NCBI GenBank assembly: GCA_050258755.1
Contig: JBLMZI010000006.1
Span: 62,001-126,000 of the forward strand
Source: JBLMZI01 sp050258755
Lineage (GTDB): Bacteria > Bacillota > Syntrophomonadia > Syntrophomonadales > DTU052
Length of the DNA stretch: 64,000 nt
Reading direction: 5' to 3'
Under the pieces are notes generated by a model. It did not search any database. It saw nothing but the letters and a program-made list of their open reading frames with translations, and was not told the DNA's origin. Position 1 is the first letter of the stretch; every line of letters starts with the position of its first letter. Positions 24,931-34,290 of the stretch are shown piece after piece. The position numbers and the translations under genes were made by a program.

Positions 24931-25355
24931 CCGCACCGCGCATGGGCCGCTGTATTTCCTGCTATTCCTGCAGTTTCGCCTGCGCCCGGGAAGTGATGCA
25001 CACATTTTCGCCCCACTATGCCGCGATTCGAATCAAAACCCGGGGCGGGCTGCAGAGTAAACTGACCGCGGACATCTGCCGGGCTTGCATCGACGCTCCC
25101 TGTGCCGCCGCCTGCCCCTACGAAGCCCTGATTCCGCGCCCAGGCGGCGGCGTTAAGCTCATTTCCGACCGGTGCACCGGCTGCGAGTCCTGTATTCCGG
25201 CCTGCCCGGTGCATTACATCATTCTGAATCCCGACTCGCAAAAGATCATTATGTGTATCCACTGCGGCATCTGCGCCCGAGCCTGTCCGACCGCGGTACT
25301 GCGGCTGGAAGAGTCGATCGATCGCTGTCCGGCCGACGTTCCCTGCGAACCGTGA
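24915..25355 (+). CDS. Polyferredoxin with four [4Fe-4S] motifs, AOR electron-transfer partner
   Basis: A 146-aa protein with four four-cysteine groups: CISCYSCSFAC, CRACIDAPCAAAC, CTGCESCIPAC and CIHCGICARAC. This is the HycB/HydN-type layout for four [4Fe-4S] clusters; two more Cys lie at the C-terminus. The start overlaps the AOR gene by 16 nt, with GGAGGG about 9 nt upstream. It probably carries electrons between AOR and a further partner. No NADH- or quinone-reactive subunit is adjacent, so the final acceptor is unknown. Confidence 0.92.
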   Translation: MAKILTAPRMGRCISCYSCSFACAREVMHTFSPHYAAIRIKTRGGLQSKLTADICRACIDAPCAAACPYEALIPRPGGGVKLISDRCTGCESCIPACPVHYIILNPDSQKIIMCIHCGICARACPTAVLRLEESIDRCPADVPCEP

Positions 25356-25360
25356 GCGTT

Positions 25361-25597
25361 TTACTGACCGCTAAAAATCATATTCAGAAAATGAGTGACC
25401 GGTTCAAACACGACGGTAACCGCTTCGGTATATCGATATGTTTTCACGCTCGATAAGTCGTAAACGAAAACACTTAAGCCCAACAGCAGCACGACCAAAT
25501 AGACAGCCGCTGCGCGATACCTGCGGTTCCGAATCAGAAGATACCCTTCCCAGACACCGGGTAAGGCCAAAAGTGCGGCTAACACATAAAATCTCAT
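25361..25597 (-). CDS. Small two-span membrane protein at end of germination operon (D-type subunit)
   Basis: A 78-aa protein with two hydrophobic spans (about residues 4-22 and 31-48) and a short C-terminal tail. Its ATG overlaps the GerKC-type stop codon by one base (TGATG), so it is translationally coupled to the germinant receptor genes. Small two-span D proteins are known to accompany some GerA-type receptors and to modulate germination. Assignment rests on size, topology and position, since these proteins have little sequence signature. Confidence 0.7.
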   Translation of the reverse strand: MRFYVLAALLALPGVWEGYLLIRNRRYRAAAVYLVVLLLGLSVFVYDLSSVKTYRYTEAVTVVFEPVTHFLNMIFSGQ

Positions 25598-26832
25598 CAG
25601 AGCGGCTCCTTCACTCTTCCTGGCGCCTCGACCGCCGTACCCCGCTGTGCCATTGTAATGTTTGCCTTGACTGAAACTTCAACGGTTGGGTAAACCGCCG
25701 GCCACGACGATCCAATCTGTATCCAGGCCTGGTGCTTCTGCCGTTCAAGTTCCTTGCCCAGTCCCAATACGTCAATTCCCTGGGTTTGCGATTTTTTCAG
25801 CGCTGCCCGGATTTCTTTTTCGACCGCGGCAGCCGCTTCCCGTTCCAGCTGATTGATATACGATTGCTGTCTGAGGTTAGAGTCCGGTCCGAAATGCTCC
25901 CGAAGTTCTCCGCGGGCCTCGACCATGATCCGAAATCGCGGCGACCCGTTCGATCCAGTTTCCGCTTTTATTTTGGTTATCCGGCGATCAAGCCTGAGCA
26001 CGGTCGGCTCTGTCATCCCGTGTTCCGGGCAGGGAATAACCACTTCCTGGATTCTCATCTTTCCTTTGACCCACATAATGCCCAGCGTTTCCTCATTGTT
26101 GTAAAATCCGACTAGTCTGCAATTCCGATCAAATACCGCTGAACCGTCAAAGGTAATCACTTTCGCCGGCGGGGCGCCGGATTTCAAATCTTCGACGTTC
26201 ACACTGGTCTGCGGGACCAGCTTGACCACCGGCGCAATCGGGTATCCGGTGTTGCTTTCCAAATCGTTAATAAATTCATAAAGGCGATAGGGCAAAATCG
26301 GTCCTTGCCCGCCTTTCAGCTCCAGCACGCTGCTGATGCCGATGCCGGATGAGCGATAAACCGGCATTTCTACTTCCAACACCGTCTTGGCTTTCCCGCG
26401 GACGATGACCACATAATTGTTTTCCCTTGCCTGCGTACTTCTCTGCAGTCGATCCAGCATCGGAAGCAGTCCGTGCCGGGCTGCCTGTTCGCCGAAGAAA
26501 ACAATCCGGTTTTGGCCGAAGAAAAGCACTTTGGGAATCCTCGGCACCATTTGGCCTAACGCTTCCTGAATACTTCGTCCTTTTCCGGAAACGGTCCAGA
26601 ACGCTTTTGGTCCCCCGGTTCCAGCCGATGCACCGCCTTGTCCAGGGACCAATACGACCGGATTCGCAATCTGCGCCGTCACCTCAATCACTTGTGGTTT
26701 GCCTGGCTGATTGGTTACTGAATCAATGGCGAAGCCGACCACCATCGCCAGATCGTTGATTTCATGACGGCCATAGCAGCCGGCCAGGAAAATCAGCCCT
26801 GCGAAAATGAAGACCATGCCTGCGCGTCTCAT
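25597..26832 (-). CDS. gerKC: Spore germination receptor C subunit, Ger(x)C lipoprotein
   Basis: A 411-aa Ger(x)C-family lipoprotein. The signal sequence ends in lipobox LAGCYGRHEINDLA, typical of the family, and the mature part lies outside the inner spore membrane. Conserved segments include VVGFAIDSV and IQEALGQMVPRIPKVLFFGQN. It overlaps the B-subunit gene by 4 nt and the downstream D-type gene by one base. The K in the symbol indicates family likeness only; orthology to Bacillus gerK is not established. Confidence 0.92.
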   Translation of the reverse strand: MRRAGMVFIFAGLIFLAGCYGRHEINDLAMVVGFAIDSVTNQPGKPQVIEVTAQIANPVVLVPGQGGASAGTGGPKAFWTVSGKGRSIQEALGQMVPRIPKVLFFGQNRIVFFGEQAARHGLLPMLDRLQRSTQARENNYVVIVRGKAKTVLEVEMPVYRSSGIGISSVLELKGGQGPILPYRLYEFINDLESNTGYPIAPVVKLVPQTSVNVEDLKSGAPPAKVITFDGSAVFDRNCRLVGFYNNEETLGIMWVKGKMRIQEVVIPCPEHGMTEPTVLRLDRRITKIKAETGSNGSPRFRIMVEARGELREHFGPDSNLRQQSYINQLEREAAAAVEKEIRAALKKSQTQGIDVLGLGKELERQKHQAWIQIGSSWPAVYPTVEVSVKANITMAQRGTAVEAPGRVKEPL

Positions 26833-27929
26833 TCCGCCACCGCCTTTCGGTTCCGGAATCGGACCATGGCGGCGGCCAACAAGGCAGCCGGTATCATAAA
26901 CTCAAAGATCATCGCCATTCCGGGCTGCACTTTGCCGAAAAAGATACCGAGATCGTTTATCCCGCGAAACGAATTGTCCGCGAGCGCCAGGATCAGAATC
27001 CCGAGCGGATAGATCAGGATTTTGTAGTCATTCAAATCGAAGATCCGCGCCAAGGAAGTCGCCGAACAGTAAAAAAATAAACACGCTTTGACAAAGATAC
27101 CGACCACCCAGATCGCCACAATTAAGATTTCTAAACGGTCAATGATCCGGGCCAGACTGATCACGCGGGCCAATGAGAAAAAGGGGAATTCGAATTGACC
27201 GACCGCTACTGCGCCGAAAACCAGTACCATAACCAGATTCAGCACCGAAATCACGATACTCACACCAATACTAATGCCGATAAGTTTTAATGCCGGCCGG
27301 CGCGGATTGGACACCAGCGGGAGCAGATACAGGGCAAGAAAGACTTGCGCCCTGAGCGCCGATCCAACCAACGCAGGCTTCATCATCGAACCAAAACTGT
27401 GTTCTCCGATCGGCAGGATCTGCCGGGGGTTGATCTGGTTCAGCGGCAAGAGGATGATTGCCAGCAGCGCAATGAGGATGAAAGGCAGGACAACATCGTT
27501 CACCCGCACCCAGGCTTCCACGCCCAAACGGGTGGCGTACAGAACCACCGCAAGAATAGCGAGCATCAATCCCATCACCGGCGCTTCCGCATAGGCGACG
27601 ACATTGAGAAAGACCCCGGTTTCGCGAATAATCCAGGAGCTGTTCATCACCAACCACATTGCGTACAAAAAGCAAATCGTTTTCCCGAGCGGCCGGCCCA
27701 GCAGCAGCTCAAGGATTTCCGGAAACGATTTTCCCGGAAAGTAAGACGCCAATCCAATCGCAATCAGAACGACCGGTATGAGAAACAAATTGATGAGATG
27801 GGGCACGATCCAAGCATCCTGGGCGACCGCCCGTGCGGTCAGCTGCGGCATAAAGAACATCGCCGTAATCAAGGTGATGGTCAGCATGATCATTACCATT
27901 TGCCGTTCGGTGATTTTTCCGCTTTCCAT
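26829..27929 (-). CDS. gerKB: Spore germination receptor B subunit, amino-acid-permease-like
   Basis: A 366-aa protein with about ten membrane spans from residue 14 to the end, of the GerAB/YndE family related to APC transporters. The start MESGKITERQMVMIMLTITL is typical. GerB subunits form the germinant-binding site in the inner spore membrane. It begins 3 nt after the A-subunit stop and overlaps the C-subunit gene by 4 nt. The ligand cannot be inferred. Confidence 0.92.
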   Translation of the reverse strand: MESGKITERQMVMIMLTITLITAMFFMPQLTARAVAQDAWIVPHLINLFLIPVVLIAIGLASYFPGKSFPEILELLLGRPLGKTICFLYAMWLVMNSSWIIRETGVFLNVVAYAEAPVMGLMLAILAVVLYATRLGVEAWVRVNDVVLPFILIALLAIILLPLNQINPRQILPIGEHSFGSMMKPALVGSALRAQVFLALYLLPLVSNPRRPALKLIGISIGVSIVISVLNLVMVLVFGAVAVGQFEFPFFSLARVISLARIIDRLEILIVAIWVVGIFVKACLFFYCSATSLARIFDLNDYKILIYPLGILILALADNSFRGINDLGIFFGKVQPGMAMIFEFMIPAALLAAAMVRFRNRKAVAE

Positions 27930-27932
27930 AAA

Positions 27933-29618
27933 TTACTGGCCCTCCCGATTCTGCGGGTTCTCATAATCCTGGAGCGTGCCGCTCAAGGGTTCGGGAGGCG
28001 GGGTGTTATCTCGCAGCCGTTCCGTTTCGACCAGTACCTCAGGCCGCCGGTTCATGTCCCAGCGCGGCGCCCGGAAGATCATATCCCACATGCCTTTGGG
28101 CTCTACAATCGGGACCAATGCCATATACGGCACTTTAAACGAAGTCAGACTGCCGAGGTGCGCCAACCATGCCAACAGCACAAGCGTCAGCCCATACAAG
28201 CCGAAGGCGGCCCCGCCAAGCAGGGTCGTGATCCGAATCAGCCTGATCGCATTGGCAAGTTCGTAGCCCGAACCGAGCACGAAATTGGCAATTGCGGTCA
28301 GGGCTACAACGATCACCATCGCGGGTGAGACAAATCCTGCCTGCACCGCCGCCTGCCCCAGGATTAACGCGCCAACGATACTCACCGCGCCGCCGACGAT
28401 CCGCGGCAGCCGAATCCCGGCCTCCCAGAGCAGTTCCAGCGGAATCAGCATTGTGATCGCTTCGACTACCGCCGGGAACGGCACGCTTTCCCGGGTTCCG
28501 GCAATACCGAAAACGAGCGGAATCGGAATCATCTCCTGATGAAAGGTCGTAATTGCCACAAAAAAGCCGAGCAGCGTTGTGGAGAGAATAAATCCCCCAT
28601 AGCGCAGCAGCCGAATAAAGGTGGTCGTAACCGGATTATTATAGTAGTCTTCCGCCGCCTGAAAGAATTCCATCAAGAGGGTCGGGGCGGTCAAAACAAT
28701 TGGACTCCCGTCCACGATTAACACAAAACGGCCTTCCAATAAATCAGCCACCACTTTATCCGGCCGCTCGGTGGCCTTCATGATCGGGAAAACATAGTAT
28801 TTTCGATCCACAATCAGTTCTTTCAAATAGGCGCTGTCGATCACCGCATCGATATCGATCCGGCTAAGCCGTCGTCGGACCTCCTGCAGAATTTCCGGAC
28901 GGGCCAGACCGTCAATGAACATCAGGGTCACCAGCGTGTTGCTCCGGCGCCCAAGAATATAGTTCTCCGATTTCAATTCGGGATCACCGAGCCGGCTGCG
29001 GATCAAGGCCGTATTGATGCGAAGCGATTCGACAAATGCGTCCTTAGGACCGTAAACCGATGATTCCACGATCGGCTCCGAAATGCTGCGCATTGGCGTC
29101 GCTTCGGCGTCCAGCACCAGGCCGAACGGGCTGCCGTCGATGAACAGCATCATCTTGGCCATCATAATCCAGCGTTTGGCTTCCGCCAGATCTTGAATCT
29201 TGATCGTGGCGTAAAAAGGGAGCAGATGCAGATTGGTGTACTCGATTCGGTCTTCAGCAGGAATCCCCGCGATTTGCTGGGCATGAACATCGATCATTAA
29301 TGCGCGGAACAGATCGTGACTGACCCGGTTATTGATCAGCCCATCTACCCAGATCGCCATGCAGCGAATCTGATCCATGTAGAATTCGCGAAACACGATA
29401 TCGGTGGAATTCGTAAATGCCTCGCGCAAGTAAGCTTCATTTTCGGCCAGTCCCGGCTGAATCGCCAGATATTCATGCGGAAGCGGGACCATCTTGGGCC
29501 CGGTGGTTGCGCGCACGGTTTCGAGCGGCAGATCTTCTGGTTCTTTCGGTTCAAGACCGTCTGTGACATCTGCCGGCTCCTGAGCCGGGTCGGTCCCCTT
29601 TCGTGTCAGCTTCCTCAA
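27933..29618 (-). CDS. gerKA: Spore germination receptor A subunit
   Basis: A 561-aa protein from TTG at 29618, which has GGAGG eight bases upstream; a GTG at 29651 in the same frame lacks one. The N-terminal half is a soluble domain containing VLDAEATPMRSISEPIVESS and RFVLIVDGSPIVLTAPTLL. The C-terminal part has several spans and the family segment FPAVVEAITMLIPLELLWEA. GerA subunits oligomerise into a ring-like channel in the inner spore membrane that opens when the germinant binds. First gene of the A-B-C-D operon. Its presence is the clearest sign that the organism makes endospores. Confidence 0.93.
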   Translation of the reverse strand: MRKLTRKGTDPAQEPADVTDGLEPKEPEDLPLETVRATTGPKMVPLPHEYLAIQPGLAENEAYLREAFTNSTDIVFREFYMDQIRCMAIWVDGLINNRVSHDLFRALMIDVHAQQIAGIPAEDRIEYTNLHLLPFYATIKIQDLAEAKRWIMMAKMMLFIDGSPFGLVLDAEATPMRSISEPIVESSVYGPKDAFVESLRINTALIRSRLGDPELKSENYILGRRSNTLVTLMFIDGLARPEILQEVRRRLSRIDIDAVIDSAYLKELIVDRKYYVFPIMKATERPDKVVADLLEGRFVLIVDGSPIVLTAPTLLMEFFQAAEDYYNNPVTTTFIRLLRYGGFILSTTLLGFFVAITTFHQEMIPIPLVFGIAGTRESVPFPAVVEAITMLIPLELLWEAGIRLPRIVGGAVSIVGALILGQAAVQAGFVSPAMVIVVALTAIANFVLGSGYELANAIRLIRITTLLGGAAFGLYGLTLVLLAWLAHLGSLTSFKVPYMALVPIVEPKGMWDMIFRAPRWDMNRRPEVLVETERLRDNTPPPEPLSGTLQDYENPQNREGQ

Positions 29619-29906
29619 GCGGCAAGCCTCCGAACCTTGTCTTTTATTCACTAATAGTCACTGGATCAGCGTGCTTAGCGTTTCCGAAAACGCCCAGGAT
29701 TACTCACGGCTGGGTTCGGGCTCCAGACATCCTTGGCCAGGTCCGGGCGGGGCTGCTTAAACCGATTTTTACGGTTTTCACTGGGCTCCTTTTGGTTCAC
29801 TGTCGAAAAATACGATGCAGAAAAACAAGTTTCGACCTTCGCTTCACATCTGGTATCATTAGTCAGAACGATTTTCGTTTTCTGACTTAAAAGGGGGATC
29901 GGACGG

Positions 29907-30833
29907 TTGATCACCCGTTCTGTTTACTGGCTCTTCGCTGTCATCAATCTGCTGATTCTGGTTACAGCCGGGTATGGCATAGCCAGATTTACTGGCCTGC
30001 GTCCCTATCTGCTTGGTTTTGCCGTGCTATGGATGCTGGCCGCTTTTTGGTGGCTGTACGGCTGGATCTGCCGGCGCGTGAACAACCGCCTGGATCAGGT
30101 CATCGAAACCTGCCAATTGATCGTCGAAGCCGGTGAATACCGCACGTTTACCGTGGACCGGGGCCGGAAGTTCGAAAAGCTCGCCACGGCACTCAACGAA
30201 CTGCAGCATTTTTATCAGTCCGTCTATCAGGAAGCCATGGAGAAAGTCATCGAGGGTGAAGAGATGTTTACCCAGATGCTCTTCATCATCAACGCCGCGG
30301 TGGAGGCCAAAGACCAGTACACCAGCGGTCATTCGGAGAAGGTCGCCCAGTATTCCCGCATGATCGTTCAGGAATTGGGCCTGAATCAGGAACTCGGCGA
30401 GAAAATCGTGCTGGCGGCTCTCCTGCACGATGTTGGCAAAATCGGCATCCGTGAATCGATCCTCAATAAAAACGGCCAGCTGGATGACGAGGAATTCAGC
30501 GACATCAAAACCCATACCGAGCTCGGCCGCAATATCCTTTTCAATTCGAACGTTTTCTGGGAGATGATCCCGTTTATTTACCATCACCATGAGCACTATA
30601 ACGGCAAGGGGTATCCTGAAGGCCTGCAGGCGGAGGAGATCCCGATCGGCGCACGGATTATCGCCGTTGCCGACGCATATGACGCCATGACATCAGACCG
30701 CCCCTACCGCAAAGCAATGCCCCAGGAACAGGCCTTCCGAATCCTGATCGAAGAGCGGGGCCAACAGTTTGAAGGCATGATCGTGGATGCCTTTCTCGCG
30801 GTTCTAAAACGGGACCAGGTTGGCGTCAACTGA
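29907..30833 (+). CDS. Membrane-bound HD-GYP phosphodiesterase
   Basis: A 308-aa protein starting at TTG 29907 after AAAGGGGG. Two membrane spans (about residues 7-25 and 33-53) are followed by a short HAMP-like linker and an HD-GYP domain (about 105-305). Metal and signature residues are in GHSEKVAQYSR, LLHDVGKIGIRE, HHHEHYNGKGYPEGL and ADAYDAMTSDRPYR, so the domain looks active. HD-GYP enzymes hydrolyse c-di-GMP. With the GGDEF proteins in this window it fits a c-di-GMP circuit, though they are not adjacent. A bidirectional terminator follows. Confidence 0.93.
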   Translation: MITRSVYWLFAVINLLILVTAGYGIARFTGLRPYLLGFAVLWMLAAFWWLYGWICRRVNNRLDQVIETCQLIVEAGEYRTFTVDRGRKFEKLATALNELQHFYQSVYQEAMEKVIEGEEMFTQMLFIINAAVEAKDQYTSGHSEKVAQYSRMIVQELGLNQELGEKIVLAALLHDVGKIGIRESILNKNGQLDDEEFSDIKTHTELGRNILFNSNVFWEMIPFIYHHHEHYNGKGYPEGLQAEEIPIGARIIAVADAYDAMTSDRPYRKAMPQEQAFRILIEERGQQFEGMIVDAFLAVLKRDQVGVN

Positions 30834-30865
30834 ACAAAACGTTATCGATCTGAAGCGCACCCAAC

Positions 30866-30896
30866 AAAAAAGGCTCCCCTCACGGGGAGCCTTTGA
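30866..30896. terminator. Bidirectional terminator
   Basis: Perfect 11-bp stem (30869-30879 with 30884-30894), with A- and T-runs on both sides, between the convergent HD-GYP and etfA genes. Confidence 0.9.
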
Positions 30897-30922
30897 TCAT
30901 TCTTGCGGGTTGAGTTTGCAGG

Positions 30923-31855
30923 CTACTTCAGCGCCGCCGTCAGGGCCGGCACAATCTGATGCAGGTCGCCAACGATGCCATAGTCGGCCATTTGGAAGAT
31001 ATATGCGTTCTGGTCGCTGTTGACCGCTACGATGCACTTGGCGTCGCGAATCCCGACCGTGAACTGGACCTGACCCGAAATACCGAGACAAATCGCGATC
31101 TGCGGTTTTGCTTTTTTCCCTGAAAGGCCGATGATCCGATCTTCCGGCATCCATTTCTGGTCGGTCGCAACCGGTTTGGAGCAGGCCACCAGACCGCCCA
31201 GCGCGGCGGCGAGGTCTTCGGCAATCTTGAGATCCGCCTGGCTGGAAAGACCTTTTCCGACGCATACCAACACATCCGCGCCCTCAAGGTCGACAGTGCC
31301 TTGATTCTTATCCTTCACCTCGGTCACTTTCAGCCGGCCTGGTTTGAGCGCAAGCTCAACCGCGACCGTGGTACCGCTGCCGACAGCGGCCGCGGCTTCA
31401 AAGCTGTGCGGCATTACCGCAATCACCTGAACCGCGGTTTTTGCGGACTGTACAGCGACTGTGGCACCGCCGAAAGCATTGCGGGCACAGGTTAAACCGT
31501 CATCTTTGATGTCGATAACATTGACATCGGTGATGCAGGCGGCATCCAGCTTCTGTGCCAGACGGGCGGCCAATTCCTTGCCTCTGCGGCTGGAATCGAC
31601 CAGAATGACTTTCGCATCCGCTTTGCCAGCAATCTGGGCCAGCGCGTCGGCAAGTACGGAAGCATCCAGGCTTGCCAGCTCGGGATTGGCCGCGGTAAAT
31701 ACCTTGGCTCCCCGGGCCGCATAAAGGCCCGCGTCCATGGATCCAAACGCGGCGGCGGCAACCTCAAGTCCCTTGGCCGCCGCAATTTCTTTCGCTTTGC
31801 TGAGCAGTTCAATGCCCAGGTCCTGTTTTGCTGAATACACTAAAATCGCTGCCAT
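30923..31855 (-). CDS. etfA: Electron transfer flavoprotein alpha subunit
   Basis: A 310-aa EtfA. The C-terminal FAD domain (about residues 185-310) carries the family motifs VGKGLSSQADLKIAEDLA, QIAICLGISGQVQFTVGI and VAVNSDQNAYIFQMADYGI. It accepts electrons from acyl-CoA dehydrogenases together with EtfB. Last gene of the acd-fixC-fixX-etfB-etfA operon, four nt after etfB. With FixC and FixX next to it, electrons probably go to quinone, or are bifurcated as in the FixABCX system. Confidence 0.95.
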   Translation of the reverse strand: MAAILVYSAKQDLGIELLSKAKEIAAAKGLEVAAAAFGSMDAGLYAARGAKVFTAANPELASLDASVLADALAQIAGKADAKVILVDSSRRGKELAARLAQKLDAACITDVNVIDIKDDGLTCARNAFGGATVAVQSAKTAVQVIAVMPHSFEAAAAVGSGTTVAVELALKPGRLKVTEVKDKNQGTVDLEGADVLVCVGKGLSSQADLKIAEDLAAALGGLVACSKPVATDQKWMPEDRIIGLSGKKAKPQIAICLGISGQVQFTVGIRDAKCIVAVNSDQNAYIFQMADYGIVGDLHQIVPALTAALK

Positions 31856-31859
31856 GATG

Positions 31860-32633
31860 TTACCTCCTCACCAGCCCGTCTGCTTCCAGGGCTTTGACGA
31901 GGTTTGCAACATCCTTGTCGACGCCTTCCTGGAACAGTACGCGTTTTCTGTCCTGCTCGGGGGCCAGATTGCTGATTGTGGCCACCGACACCGCAGCAGC
32001 TTCCAGGCCGATTTCGGCCGGTGTCAATTTTTGTTTCGGCTTCTTGCCGGCTTTCAGAATCTGGGTAACGGACGGGATCCGATATTCATTGATCTCACTG
32101 ACAACGGTTACCACCGCCGGCAGCTCGACTTCCACAGTTTCAAAGCAATCGTCCAGACTGCGGACCGCTTTCAGCGTCCTGCCTTCAATCTCCATCGAAC
32201 TGACATAAGTCACCTGCGGCAGATCGAGCAGTTCGGCAATACGCGGTCCGACCTGACCCGAATAATTGTCGGCTGATCCTTCCCCTAGAAGAATCAAATC
32301 GGCATCGCCGGCTTTTTTCAAAGCGAAGGCCAGGGCTTTAGCCGCTACAGCGCTTTCCGCGCCGTCCAGCGACTTGTCCGCGACCAGAATCGCTTCGTCG
32401 GCGCCGATGGCCAGGGCTTCTTTAATCGTGTCGTCTAATTTTTCAGAACCCGCGGAAACAGCCACGACTTTGCCGCCGAGCTTTTCCTTGACCCGAACCG
32501 CTTCCTCCAGCGCGTTTTTGTCGATATTCCCCAGGGTAAGCGGGATATTTTCCAAAACCGGTTCACGGGTTTCTTTGCGGATCCGGACCTGCTGCAGGTC
32601 AACGGTCTGCTTCACGCAAACATAGATGTTCAC
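31860..32633 (-). CDS. etfB: Electron transfer flavoprotein beta subunit
   Basis: A 257-aa EtfB from GTG at 32633 with GGAGG seven bases upstream; the start then reads MNIYVCVKQTVD, the family N-terminus. The nucleotide-binding region includes AVSAGSEKLDDTIKEALAIG and LILLGEGSADNYSGQVGPRI. It forms a heterodimer with EtfA. The C-terminal arm is longer than in simple EtfB and ends in a hydrophilic helix, as in FixA-like proteins. Whether it binds AMP or a second FAD (bifurcation) needs structure-based alignment. Confidence 0.94.
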   Translation of the reverse strand: MNIYVCVKQTVDLQQVRIRKETREPVLENIPLTLGNIDKNALEEAVRVKEKLGGKVVAVSAGSEKLDDTIKEALAIGADEAILVADKSLDGAESAVAAKALAFALKKAGDADLILLGEGSADNYSGQVGPRIAELLDLPQVTYVSSMEIEGRTLKAVRSLDDCFETVEVELPAVVTVVSEINEYRIPSVTQILKAGKKPKQKLTPAEIGLEAAAVSVATISNLAPEQDRKRVLFQEGVDKDVANLVKALEADGLVRR

Positions 32634-32683
32634 CAGATACCCTCCTAACAATTTTTCGTGAATAACCAGATATCGTTTTCTTT

Positions 32684-32965
32684 CTATCCGAAACGGTACT
32701 GTACGCCAGCGCCGCCGGTAGGATACTTCCACTCCAGCACCTCGGTCCCGCAGGCAATGCGGCAGGTTCCGCATTCCAGGCAGCCGTCGATGTCGAATTC
32801 AACTTCGCCCTGCTCGTTCAAGGAATACAGACCGGCCGGGCAGACATAGACCGCCGCTTTCAGCCGCGGATCCTTTTCGCATCCGGGTTTGATGCTGATA
32901 TGGCGCTCGCTGTCGTGTTTGAAAACGTTCAGTCCGAGTTTGGCTTTCATGCTCATTTCGCTCAT
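32684..32965 (-). CDS. fixX: FixX-type ferredoxin-like protein
   Basis: A 93-aa ferredoxin-like protein from ATG at 32965, overlapping the fixC stop as ATGA with GGAGGG upstream. It carries the FixX signatures VCPAGLY, DGCLECGTCRIAC and EWKYPTGGAGVQYRFG. It mediates electron flow between FixC and its quinone or ferredoxin acceptor. Confidence 0.95.
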   Translation of the reverse strand: MSEMSMKAKLGLNVFKHDSERHISIKPGCEKDPRLKAAVYVCPAGLYSLNEQGEVEFDIDGCLECGTCRIACGTEVLEWKYPTGGAGVQYRFG

Positions 32966-34239
32966 ATCTTCAGCCCTCCCCACGCGTCCTTGGCCATTTT
33001 GATCATTTCCCCGAAGGACAGGTGTTTTTTCACCGTGTCGGAAAGTTTCGCCTTGGGCTGGTCGGTAATGGTGAAAAGGTCCTCCAGAATGCCGCCGGCA
33101 AACTGCGGGTAGTGGTTGAACATCCGCGGGTTTTCCAGCACATGCGGCGCATGCTTGAAGGTCTGGAAATCCTTCATCACAAAACTCTGGTCAAGCATTT
33201 TCTTGTAAACCGAAAGGCCGGCCGCCGAAAAATCGTTGACATGCTTTGCTTCAATAATCGCCTGCGCGGCCAGAACACCGGATGCCAGCGCGAATTCCAT
33301 GCCGCGCACGGTGACACCCATGTTCATTGAAAAACCGGCTGCGTCCCCGGCCACCAGGATGCCGCTGCCAACGGGTTTAGTGAGCCCATCCATCCCGCCT
33401 TCCGGTATCACATGGCCCGAATACTCGACCAGTTCCGCCCCGTCAATCAGCGGTGCGATTTCCGGGCGCCGCTTAAAGTCTTCCAGTAAATCCGGCGCCT
33501 TGACGCCTCCCTGCATCAGGTCCTTGATCCCGACCACAACGCCGAGAGACAGGCTGTTTTTATTGGTATAGAGGAAGCCGCCGCCGAACTTACCCGCGGT
33601 GACGCCGCCCATGAAAAGCTGAGCCGCGCCTTCCCCTTCCGGCAGTCCGAAACGGTCTTCGATGGTTTTGGCCGGAAGCTCAAGCACTTCCTTAAAACCG
33701 ACCGCATGATGCATCGGCTTTCCGGGTAAGCGGAGCCCCGCTTTTTCCGCCGTCAGCGACAGAACGCCATCCGCGGCAATGACCACGTCGGCGCCAAGTT
33801 CGTCACCGCCGGCGACGACGCCGATGACCCGGCCATTCTCCATGATGATTTCATCCACGTTGTTTTTCGTAATCAGGGCGACGCCGGCTTCTTCTGCTTT
33901 TTCGCCCAGCCAGCGGTCGAACGTGGCGCGGAGCACCGAATAGCTCTGCGGCTCTTTGGCGAATTTATCCGCCCGGAACCGCATGGTGGTCGAGGTATCC
34001 TGGGCCATCATGGTAACGATTTCGGTCGTGATCGGCCGTTCCAGGGGCGCGTCTTCCCAGATGTCCGGCAGGTATTTTTTAACCGGATTCACATACAGAC
34101 GGCCGCCGGTTACATTCTTTGCGCCGGGATAATCGCCGCGTTCAATGAGAACGGTCTCCAAACCCGCCTTGGCCAGGACGTAACCTGCCGCTAAACCGGC
34201 CAGTCCGCCTCCTACGATGACAACGTCAAACTTGTCCAT
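32962..34239 (-). CDS. fixC: FixC-type ETF:quinone oxidoreductase
   Basis: A 425-aa flavoprotein related to ETF:ubiquinone oxidoreductase. The FAD Rossmann motif is VVIVGGGLAGLAAGYVLAK, with a later GILVAGDAAGFSMNMGVTVRG segment. It oxidises Etf and passes electrons on with FixX. AAAATGG-type text gives a moderate ribosome-binding site. It lies 51 nt after the acyl-CoA dehydrogenase gene in the same operon. Confidence 0.95.
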   Translation of the reverse strand: MDKFDVVIVGGGLAGLAAGYVLAKAGLETVLIERGDYPGAKNVTGGRLYVNPVKKYLPDIWEDAPLERPITTEIVTMMAQDTSTTMRFRADKFAKEPQSYSVLRATFDRWLGEKAEEAGVALITKNNVDEIIMENGRVIGVVAGGDELGADVVIAADGVLSLTAEKAGLRLPGKPMHHAVGFKEVLELPAKTIEDRFGLPEGEGAAQLFMGGVTAGKFGGGFLYTNKNSLSLGVVVGIKDLMQGGVKAPDLLEDFKRRPEIAPLIDGAELVEYSGHVIPEGGMDGLTKPVGSGILVAGDAAGFSMNMGVTVRGMEFALASGVLAAQAIIEAKHVNDFSAAGLSVYKKMLDQSFVMKDFQTFKHAPHVLENPRMFNHYPQFAGGILEDLFTITDQPKAKLSDTVKKHLSFGEMIKMAKDAWGGLKI

Positions 34240-34290
34240 TTTTTCTCCACCGCCTTGTTGATTCGTTCTAAGGAACCGAAGGATCGAATC

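Noticed and set aside
27345..28328. Plus-strand open frame (327 codons) across the germination genes
   Set aside because: Very rich in Arg, Gln and His, no motif, entirely antisense to gerKB and gerKA.
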